Source of the DNA: Tubulanus polymorphus
Lineage: Eukaryota; Nemertea; Palaeonemertea; Tubulaniformes; Tubulanidae
Direction: 5' to 3'
NCBI RefSeq assembly: GCF_964204645.1
Contig: NC_134032.1
Coordinates: forward strand, 2,501 to 66,500
Length of the DNA: 64,000 bases
Made by a program: the position numbers and the translations under genes. Every line of letters starts with the position of its first letter. Within the stretch, counting starts at the first letter, position 1. Under the pieces are notes generated by a model. That model was not told the DNA's origin and made no database searches. It worked only from the letters and a program-made list of their open reading frames with translations. Below are positions 1 through 7,776 of this stretch, piece after piece.

Positions 1-443
1 CCCTAACCCTAACCCTAACCCTAACCCTAACCCTAACCCTAACCCTAACCCTAACCCTAACCCTAACCCTAACCCTAACCCTAACCCTAACCCTAACCCT
101 AACCCTAACCCTAACCCTAACCCTAACCCTAACCCTAACCCTAACCCTAACCCTAACCCTAACCCTAACCCTAACCCTAACCCTAACCCTAACCCTAACC
201 CTAACCCTAACCCTAACCCTAACCCTAACCCTAACCCTAACCCTAACCCTAACCCTAACCCTAACCCTAACCCTAACCCTAACCCTAACCCTAACCCTAA
301 CCCTAACCCTAACCCTAACCCTAACCCTAACCCTAACCCTAACCCTAACCCTAACCCTAACCCTAACCCTAACCCTAACCCTAACCCTAACCCTAACCCT
401 AACCCTAACCCTAACCCTAACCCTAACCCTAACCCTAACCCTA
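1..443. repeat. Telomere, (CCCTAA)n
   Basis: Uninterrupted CCCTAA hexamers from the first base. This is the C-rich strand of a TTAGGG telomere, so position 1 faces the chromosome end. The block joins a 353-bp unit inside its tRNA-like T arm (CCTAGGTCCG) with no filler, as if telomere repeats were added to a 5'-truncated insertion. Confidence 0.97.
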
Positions 444-752
444 GGTCCGTGGTTCGAGTCCCGGTCTAGGTGGTGGACTGTGCTTTTCCCGATGCCCCTA
501 ACTCTAATGCCTTCCGACAGGTGGGAGTTAGCCTGATTTCCCGCTGCCCGTGCTCTAGTGGGGAACTGAAAAAGAAATTAATTAATACATCTCGATTAAC
601 AGTCTCGGGGGTTAATCTGAAGAACACACTTGTCATATAATTAATATTCAAATTCAAAAATTGGTTCCCCTAACCTCTATCTCTATACCTAACCTCAGCC
701 TGTGCCAGGAATGAAGGAATGCGAGGTCACAGGAAATGACAGTCGTCGGTCT

Positions 753-824
753 GCCCAGGTAGCTCAACTGGTAGAGCAGTCGTCCGGCAAACGAAAGGTC
801 CGTGGTTCGAGTCCCGGTCTAGGT
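753..824 (+). other. tRNA-like pol III head of the 353-bp unit (Ala-GGC-like)
   Basis: The A box TAGCTCAACTGG and B box GGTTCGAGTCC are both intact. The D stem GCTC/GAGC pairs; the acceptor pairs at 6 of 7 positions with wobbles; the anticodon stem pairs at 4 of 5; the T stem has two mismatches. The anticodon-loop position reads GGC, but position 33 is C rather than T, so this is a tRNA-derived promoter rather than a working tRNA. The same sequence recurs every 353 bp at 1106, 1459, 1812, 2165 and 2518; 444-471 is its truncated 3' end. Confidence 0.75.
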
Positions 825-892
825 GGTGGACTGTGCTTTTCCCGATGCCCCTAACTCTAATGCCTTCCGACAGGTGGGAGTTAGCCTGATTT

Positions 893-1047
893 CCCGCTGC
901 CCGTGCTCTAGTGGGGAACTGAAAAAGAAATTAATTAATACATCTCGATTAACAGTCTCGGGGGTTAATCTGAAGAACACACTTGTCATATAATTAATAT
1001 TCAAATTCAAAAATTGGTTCCCCTAACCTCTATCTCTATACCTAACC
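893..1047 (+). other. PLE-like 3' tail of the 353-bp unit (representative copy)
   Basis: This starts with the block CCCGCTGCCCGTGC followed by TCTAGTGGGG (893-916), identical at 23 of 24 positions to PLE 10254-10277. GGGGAAC (913-919) can pair with GTTCCCC (1017-1023), closing a loop of about 100 nt. After the stem, TAACCTCTATCTCTA is identical to the PLE 3' end and continues into ACCTAACC. Copies lie in all seven units (540 onward in the truncated one). The loop is AT-rich and unrelated to the short loop in the PLE. Confidence 0.85.
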
Positions 1048-2812
1048 TCAGCCTGTGCCAGGAATGAAGGAATGCGAGGTCACAGGAAATGACAGTCGTC
1101 GGTCTGCCCAGGTAGCTCAACTGGTAGAGCAGTCGTCCGGCAAACGAAAGGTCCGTGGTTCGAGTCCCGGTCTAGGTGGTGGACTGTGCTTTTCCCGATG
1201 CCCCTAACTCTAATGCCTTCCGACAGGTGGGAGTTAGCCTGATTTCCCGCTGCCCGTGCTCTAGTGGGGAACTGAAAAAGAAATTAATTAATACATCTCG
1301 ATTAACAGTCTCGGGGGTTAATCTGAAGAACACACTTGTCATATAATTAATATTCAAATTCAAAAATTGGTTCCCCTAACCTCTATCTCTATACCTAACC
1401 TCAGCCTGTGCCAGGAATGAAGGAATGCGAGGTCACAGGAAATGACAGTCGTCGGTCTGCCCAGGTAGCTCAACTGGTAGAGCAGTCGTCCGGCAAACGA
1501 AAGGTCCGTGGTTCGAGTCCCGGTCTAGGTGGTGGACTGTGCTTTTCCCGATGCCCCTAACTCTAATGCCTTCCGACAGGTGGGAGTTAGCCTGATTTCC
1601 CGCTGCCCGTGCTCTAGTGGGGAACTGAAAAAGAAATTAATTAATACATCTCGATTAACAGTCTCGGGGGTTAATCTGAAGAACACACTTGTCATATAAT
1701 TAATATTCAAATTCAAAAATTGGTTCCCCTAACCTCTATCTCTATACCTAACCTCAGCCTGTGCCAGGAATGAAGGAATGCGAGGTCACAGGAAATGACA
1801 GTCGTCGGTCTGCCCAGGTAGCTCAACTGGTAGAGCAGTCGTCCGGCAAACGAAAGGTCCGTGGTTCGAGTCCCGGTCTAGGTGGTGGACTGTGCTTTTC
1901 CCGATGCCCCTAACTCTAATGCCTTCCGACAGGTGGGAGTTAGCCTGATTTCCCGCTGCCCGTGCTCTAGTGGGGAACTGAAAAAGAAATTAATTAATAC
2001 ATCTCGATTAACAGTCTCGGGGGTTAATCTGAAGAACACACTTGTCATATAATTAATATTCAAATTCAAAAATTGGTTCCCCTAACCTCTATCTCTATAC
2101 CTAACCTCAGCCTGTGCCAGGAATGAAGGAATGCGAGGTCACAGGAAATGACAGTCGTCGGTCTGCCCAGGTAGCTCAACTGGTAGAGCAGTCGTCCGGC
2201 AAACGAAAGGTCCGTGGTTCGAGTCCCGGTCTAGGTGGTGGACTGTGCTTTTCCCGATGCCCCTAACTCTAATGCCTTCCGACAGGTGGGAGTTAGCCTG
2301 ATTTCCCGCTGCCCGTGCTCTAGTGGGGAACTGAAAAAGAAATTAATTAATACATCTCGATTAACAGTCTCGGGGGTTAATCTGAAGAACACACTTGTCA
2401 TATAATTAATATTCAAATTCAAAAATTGGTTCCCCTAACCTCTATCTCTATACCTAACCTCAGCCTGTGCCAGGAATGAAGGAATGCGAGGTCACAGGAA
2501 ATGACAGTCGTCGGTCTGCCCAGGTAGCTCAACTGGTAGAGCAGTCGTCCGGCAAACGAAAGGTCCGTGGTTCGAGTCCCGGTCTAGGTGGTGGACTGTG
2601 CTTTTCCCGATGCCCCTAACTCTAATGCCTTCCGACAGGTGGGAGTTAGCCTGATTTCCCGCTGCCCGTGCTCTAGTGGGGAACTGAAAAAGAAATTAAT
2701 TAATACATCTCGATTAACAGTCTCGGGGGTTAATCTGAAGAACACACTTGTCATATAATTAATATTCAAATTCAAAAATTGGTTCCCCTAACCTCTATCT
2801 CTATACCTAACC

Positions 2813-3937
2813 CTAACCCTAACCCTAACCCTAACCCTAACCCTAACCCTAACCCTAACCCTAACCCTAACCCTAACCCTAACCCTAACCCTAACCCTAA
2901 CCCTAACCCTAACCCTAACCCTAACCCTAACCCTAACCCTAACCCTAACCCTAACCCTAACCCTAACCCTAACCCTAACCCTAACCCTAACCCTAACCCT
3001 AACCCTAACCCTAACCCTAACCCTAACCCTAACCCTAACCCTAACCCTAACCCTAACCCTAACCCTAACCCTAACCCTAACCCTAACCTAACCCTAACCC
3101 TAACCCTAACCCTAACCCTAACCCTAACCCTAACCCTAACCCTAACCCTAACCCTAACCCTAACCCTAACCCTAACCCTAACCCTAACCCTAACCCTAAC
3201 CCTAACCCTAACCCTAACCTAACCCTAACCCTAACCCTAACCCTAACCCTAACCCTAACCCTAACCCTAACCCTAACCCTAACCCTAACCCTAACCCTAA
3301 CCCTAACCCTAACCCTAACCCTAACCCTAACCCTAACCCTAACCCTAACCCTAACCCTAACCCTAACCCTAACCCTAACCCTAACCCTAACCCTAACCCT
3401 AACCCTAACCCTAACCCTAACCCTAACCCTAACCCTAACCCTAACCCTAACCCTAACCCTAACCCTAACCCTAACCCTAACCCTAACCCTAACCCTAACC
3501 CTAACCCTAACCCTAACCCTAACCCTAACCCTAACCCTAACCCTAACCCTAACCCTAACCCTAACCCTAACCCTAACCCTAACCCTAACCCTAACCCTAA
3601 CCCTAACCCTAACCCTAACCCTAACCCTAACCCTAACCCTAACCCTAACCCTAACCCTAACCCTAACCCTAACCTAACCCTAACCCTAACCCTAACCCTA
3701 ACCCTAACCCTAACCCTAACCCTAACCCTAACCCTAACCCTAACCCTAACCCTAACCCTAACCCTAACCCTAACCCTAACCCTAACCCTAACCCTAACCC
3801 TAACCCTAACCCTAACCCTAACCCTAACCCTAACCCTAACCCTAACCCTAACCCTAACCCTAACCCTAACCCTAACCCTAACCCTAACCCTAACCCTAAC
3901 CCTAACCCTAACCCTAACCCTAACCCTAACCCTAACC

Positions 3938-3978
<41 letters not shown>

Positions 3979-4214
3979 CCCTAACCCTAACCCTAACCCT
4001 AACCCTAACCCTAACCCTAACCCTAACCCTAACCCTAACCCTAACCCTAACCCTAACCCTAACCCTAACCCTAACCCTAACCCTAACCCTAACCCTAACC
4101 CTAACCCTAACCCTAACCCTAACCCTAACCCTAACCCTAACCCTAACCCTAACCCTAACCCTAACCCTAACCCTAACCCTAACCCTAACCCTAACCCTAA
4201 CCCTAACCCTAACC
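2813..4214. repeat. Internal telomeric repeat block
   Basis: About 1.4 kb of CCCTAA hexamers with only four irregular units: CCTAA around 3088, 3218 and 3673, and CCCTAAA near 3958. It separates the 353-bp array from the PLE and has the same orientation as the terminal telomere. It therefore looks like an older chromosome end later capped by the array. The long Pro-Asn, Leu-Thr and Leu-Gly ORFs here are artefacts of the repeat. Confidence 0.95.
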
Positions 4215-4245
4215 AAATATCAGAAACAGTTAGAAAAATAAACAA

Positions 4246-4850
4246 AAGCGCGATATCGGGAACCGAACCCTAACCGCTAGTACAGACTGGTTGCCTGTCC
4301 CAGGACGATAGAAACCGGTAACCAGTCCACCGCTATTATCTATTTCGAAAATATGCGTCAGCACTGAGATTATATCATAGAAACACCCGAAAAGTATTTA
4401 TTAATCTATTATAAATTTAGAAAGAAAGGGAATCTAGAATAGGTAAGAATATACTCAATTACTAAAACGGCGCGCCTGATCGGGACTCGAACCCGCGGCA
4501 CCCGAATTAAGCTCCGGAGAATACTCGGGAACCGTACCCGCCGCTCCGAAATTAACCGCTAGTACTGACGGGTTGCCGGTGTCCCGCGTTAGATACCGGC
4601 AACCAGTCCACCGCTCTTATTTATTTTGAAAATATGCGTCGGCACTAAGATTATATCGTAGAAACATCTGAAAAGTACTATTGTATCCGTCAAAGATTCA
4701 GAATTAAAAGGAATCCAGAATAGGTAAAAAAACATTTAGAATAGAACTATTCAATTACTAAACGGCGCCTGGTCGGGACTCGAACCCGCGGCACCCTAAT
4801 TAACCTCCGTTTAATCTATAACGTTCGGTCGGGGACCTAACCCGCTACGT
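4246..4850 (-). repeat. Two diverged direct repeats with hairpins and T-arm-like boxes
   Basis: 4270-4516 and 4558-4806 are diverged copies of one unit about 288 bp apart. Each has an inverted repeat that stays paired despite divergence (GACTGGTT with AACCAGTC at 4285-4327; GGTTGCCGG with CCGGCAACC at 4575-4610). Each also has a block resembling a tRNA T arm on the minus strand (GGGTTCGAGTCCCG, plus strand near 4489-4502 and 4773-4787). Weaker B-box-like copies lie near 4255, 4530 and 4830. No full tRNA fold is visible. This is either the PLE 5' region or an older SINE-derived repeat. Confidence 0.6.
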
Positions 4851-5978
4851 CCTAATTAACTATTATCGTATCTACGCGCCAACTCTTGGAACATACTCTA
4901 TATAGATCCGGGTGTCAAGTTTCAAATTTCTCTAAAACAGACAGTTTATTTTCGGATAACAATTCTAATGAGATCGCTCAAAAGTATTAGTAGCTATATT
5001 CAAAAACCGCACTATAGGTTGTAGAAGTATAAGAAGTTTATAGGATAAATACTAGTCCACGGACATCAATCACTGTTTACGATTCACTCCTAATTAGTGA
5101 CCGATCGGCCACCTGCGCCTCTTGACTAATTATCCGACACAATTCTATACAAAATCGCAGTTACGACGCCTTCAAACTCATCAGTTTTTTTCAAAGAACA
5201 CAGCCCAATATTCCCGATTCAAAAAGAGTTTTAAAATCACGTATATATTTCAACCTTCGGATTAAAGAAGAGATCATAGTGTTTTTGAACCACTCAAACT
5301 ACGCAAGCTTAAACCGATTTACTGAATACCCGCGCTCCGGTCTGAATATATTTGTCACATGTTCAAGTTCACATAGCTTTACTCGATCCTAATAACTCTA
5401 AATAAGCGTAGTTTATCTAATAGAATTATATTTAAGAACTTAGAATTAAAACAGACGTATTAGTAAGACATTTCTATCAAAACTCGTCACCCATAATTAG
5501 GGCTAATTAACCACCCGCGCTCACTCAGTAATTTAGATCTTACGGGTTATAACTTCCTACTAAATCGCCGACGCCGCGCTGTCTAATTCATCCAATTTTC
5601 GGTAGAATACCGCGTAGATATTTCAAAATCCGCTCTTTAAAGCTTTAGAATACGGAGAAAACTTGATTAACTAAGAACCGGATTTCACCATTTACGACTA
5701 TTTAGTAAACACGCGTATATCGGAATACGCCTCGGCCGCGCACCGCTAATTAACGCATCTAAACTAATTAGGAATTAAGCAATTTTGAAACTGAACTCGG
5801 ACATATTTCGAACATTCCGGTTCACGTATATTAATAATACATATTCTAGATTTCTCTTTATAGAAAACACTTTGAGTATTTATTAGGTTATATCGAAATA
5901 AACTTTTCAATTCTATATTAGACACGCCGTTCTTTAGATCTTTAGAACTATACATCAAAGCAAACTATTCAACAGCTA
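4851..5978. other. Non-coding 5' region, no gene seen
   Basis: AT-rich sequence with scattered CG-rich islets next to TAATTA (near 5095, 5495 and 5735), suggesting an older, strongly diverged tandem repeat. No ORF with family features, no RNA gene and no clean repeat boundary could be recognised. Confidence 0.5.
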
Positions 5979-6084
5979 GATCAAGGGCCATAATTAGTGC
6001 TGTTTTCTAGTCACTCTGGATCAAAGGCATAATTAGTCAGACCCCTAGTTTGTCTATTAGCTTGATCACAGAAGTACAATTAGT
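5979..6084 (+). repeat. Three promoter-proximal repeats (GATCA...AATTAGT)
   Basis: Three imperfect copies of a roughly 20-bp motif start at 5979, 6019 and 6064, spaced 40-45 bp. The first reads GATCAAGGGCCATAATTAGT. They lie 70-180 bp upstream of the TATA box of the PLE ORF1, where a repeated protein-binding site would be plausible. Binding is inference. Confidence 0.55.
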
Positions 6085-6155
6085 CTAGATCACAAGGTCT
6101 CATATGGTCACTTAACTTCTAACTCAAATACTGTTCACTTGTTGCGCGCTGCGTG

Positions 6156-6163
6156 TATAAAAA
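6156..6163 (+). promoter_or_regulatory. TATA box of the PLE
   Basis: TATAAAAA lies 31 bp upstream of the first ATG of ORF1 (6187), with TTCAGC at 6181-6186 as a possible initiator. This spacing puts transcription start almost on the ATG, so the leader would be very short, or translation begins at the second ATG (6238). Confidence 0.6.
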
Positions 6164-6186
6164 CCCGTGTCTAATCCTAGTTCAGC

Positions 6187-7749
6187 ATGATTCCTGCACT
6201 GACACTGACGAAGGCAACCTCGCCGAAATATCTGTCAATGGAGCGATCTACTCGAAAGAAGAAACGACCACCAGCTGAGAAGACCAGCAAGGGCGGAGGA
6301 CGCCCTGAGCGACACCAGCAACCCGGGATGTCGCCGAAAACGTATTATAGAGCTCTTCAAGTGGCGCACCACCTTGCCCAGTTGAGCTCTGGTCCGAAAG
6401 CGATTCGGAGGAAGAAGGACCATCTGAAGATGTTCCTGCGGCCGGCGGCTTGCACCGAAGCAGTAACGGTGCAGCTGCACGCTGCCGCGGACGTCTGGAT
6501 GGAGACAGTTTCGAAAGAGCTGACCATCCATTACGCTGCCACATTTGTCGAGCTAATGGGTGATCCTCTGCCGGACTGTCTATCAGCACAGGATGTCGCC
6601 CTGACATGGGCCCGGAGGAATTTCGGCTCCCGTCTGAGCCCCGGAACGATCCGGCTTTTCAACATCGCGCTGGATTTGCGGTCGAAATTCCGCGGTCAGG
6701 CTCTGTCTGACAAACTCAGAAATGTCCTATCTAACCCACCTTCTTCCCCTTCTCATTTCAGGTCACACCACCAGGAGGCACCCACGGAGCCGAAGATTCG
6801 TCCGCCGCCGAGACCGAGCCGGAAGATTCGAAAGCCCGCGACGCCGAGGACGCCTGCACCAACCGCAGCCGCGCCCGCCGCGCCCACAGCGCCTCCTTCT
6901 TTTTCTGATTCCAGGTCACCGAGAAGCTACGCGGATGTCACCAGGACGCCACCAACCAGAATGGCGCCACCACCGAGAAGTCCGATGCCGACGCCGCCGC
7001 CGCCGCCACCAAGAAGTCCGACGCCACCGAGAAGTCCGACGCCGCCGCCTCGAAACCCGACGCCGCCGCCGCCGCAGAGAACGCCGACCGCACCAACCAG
7101 CAGTCCGACGCCGTCTCTCTCTTCTTCTCTTTCCAGCTCTCCGTCTCATTACAGGTCACCAGGGCGCCTACTGCCAGCGCGAAGTCCGACGCCAACACCG
7201 AGACCGATGGCGCCCCAGGAAGTTCGCCGTCATCCGAATACGGGTCGGAAGAAACAGGATTGGAGTCTGCCACCAACCCGGCGACCCATTCTGGTGATTG
7301 GTGACTCAAATCTGAGTAACATCACATCAAGCCGCCGTCCGGATGACGTCCAGATCGAGAGCTTCCCCGGCTGCAAGATAGCTCATCTCGCCGACCTGAT
7401 CGATGCTGTACCGGAGCGCCGAGATCGCCCGGATACGGTGATCATCAGCGTCGGAATCAACAACCGCGACAACAACTTCGAAGCGACCGCCAGGAAGACC
7501 ACACAGCGCCTGATCAACGCCGCAGTCAAGAAGTATCAGCACTCGTTCGTCCACTTCGTTCAACTCAACACGACCCGCGAACACCAGCAGTTCGCCCGGA
7601 AGTTCAACGAATTCCTCGAGATTCACGACGACGTCACCGCGATACCACCCATCGATGATCGACGCTTCAGAGTTGTTGGTGACGGGATCCACTGGAACCG
7701 TGGTACAGCTAACACCCTGCTGGACCACTGGCTCAGTGGTTTAAACTAA
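6187..7749 (+). CDS. PLE ORF1: basic/proline-rich protein with C-terminal SGNH (GDSL-type) hydrolase domain
   Basis: 520 codons. The N-terminal part is basic (KKKRPP near residue 21) and residues 40-180 are globular-looking. Residues 185-360 are Pro/Ser/Arg low-complexity sequence with repeated S-R-S. The C-terminal 150 residues hold SGNH-hydrolase blocks: GDSN at 372-375 (nucleophile Ser), VGIN near 422-425 (block III) and DGIH at 499-502 (block V Asp and His). GDSL/SGNH esterases are known in ORF1 of some LINEs (CR1 type) and in some telomeric PLEs; their role there is unsettled. The linker contains CAG|GTCAC polypyrimidine-AG motifs at 6761, 6914 and 7154, all in the same codon phase. ATG 6187 is the first in frame; Met18 at 6238 is an alternative. 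The gene ends in a -1 frameshift signal leading to ORF2. Arg-rich ORFs in the other frames here are shadows of the low-complexity linker. Confidence 0.85.
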   Translation: MIPALTLTKATSPKYLSMERSTRKKKRPPAEKTSKGGGRPERHQQPGMSPKTYYRALQVAHHLAQLSSGPKAIRRKKDHLKMFLRPAACTEAVTVQLHAAADVWMETVSKELTIHYAATFVELMGDPLPDCLSAQDVALTWARRNFGSRLSPGTIRLFNIALDLRSKFRGQALSDKLRNVLSNPPSSPSHFRSHHQEAPTEPKIRPPPRPSRKIRKPATPRTPAPTAAAPAAPTAPPSFSDSRSPRSYADVTRTPPTRMAPPPRSPMPTPPPPPPRSPTPPRSPTPPPRNPTPPPPQRTPTAPTSSPTPSLSSSLSSSPSHYRSPGRLLPARSPTPTPRPMAPQEVRRHPNTGRKKQDWSLPPTRRPILVIGDSNLSNITSSRRPDDVQIESFPGCKIAHLADLIDAVPERRDRPDTVIISVGINNRDNNFEATARKTTQRLINAAVKKYQHSFVHFVQLNTTREHQQFARKFNEFLEIHDDVTAIPPIDDRRFRVVGDGIHWNRGTANTLLDHWLSGLN

Positions 7750-7776
7750 GTATTAGTGAGACCAACGGGTCCACTA
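7740..7776 (+). promoter_or_regulatory. -1 programmed ribosomal frameshift signal
   Basis: TTTAAAC at 7740-7746 is phased X XXY YYZ in the ORF1 frame (TTA AAC) and is followed at once by the ORF1 stop TAA (7747-7749). After a 7-nt spacer, TAGTG (7754-7758) pairs with CACTA (7772-7776) and GACC (7760-7763) with GGTC (7768-7771), giving a 9-bp stem with one bulged A and an AACG loop. A second hairpin (GTTAA with TTAAC, 7784-7804) follows. The -1 frame is open from 7740 through ORF2. The heptamer, phase, spacer and stem all match the known -1 frameshift pattern; activity is inferred. Confidence 0.85.

Larger units (their letters stand above)
444..2812 (+). mobile_element. Tandem array of a 353-bp SINE-like unit (tRNA head, PLE-like tail)
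   Basis: Six full units (695-1047, 1048-1400, 1401-1753, 1754-2106, 2107-2459, 2460-2812) follow a 5'-truncated one (444-694). They look identical by eye. Each starts TCAGCCTGTG, carries a tRNA-like sequence with both pol III boxes about 60 bp in, a roughly 70-bp linker, then a 3' part shared with the 3' end of the PLE at 10254-10317, and ends in CCTAACC. The last unit runs directly into telomeric repeats. A tRNA head with a tail borrowed from an autonomous retroelement is the standard SINE design; here the partner would be a PLE rather than a LINE, which is inference. The 63-codon antisense ORF in each unit is a by-product of the repeat. Whether the array arose by repeated end-attachment or by recombination cannot be decided here. 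Confidence 0.85.

Noticed and set aside
466-2775. Seven identical 63-codon minus-strand ORFs
   Set aside because: Antisense to the 353-bp unit with no family features; the repetition comes from the array, not from selection.
2779-4245. Long Pro-Asn, Leu-Thr and Leu-Gly/Val-Arg ORFs
   Set aside because: They are translations of CCCTAA repeats.
4480-4510. Hammerhead ribozyme, known from some PLEs (CTGAT...GAA near 4487)
   Set aside because: The match is part of a tRNA T-arm-like block; the core CTGATGA is not intact and no helices fit. I found no other candidate by eye.
6722-7297. 191-codon Arg-rich ORF
   Set aside because: Out-of-frame reading of the Pro-rich linker of ORF1.
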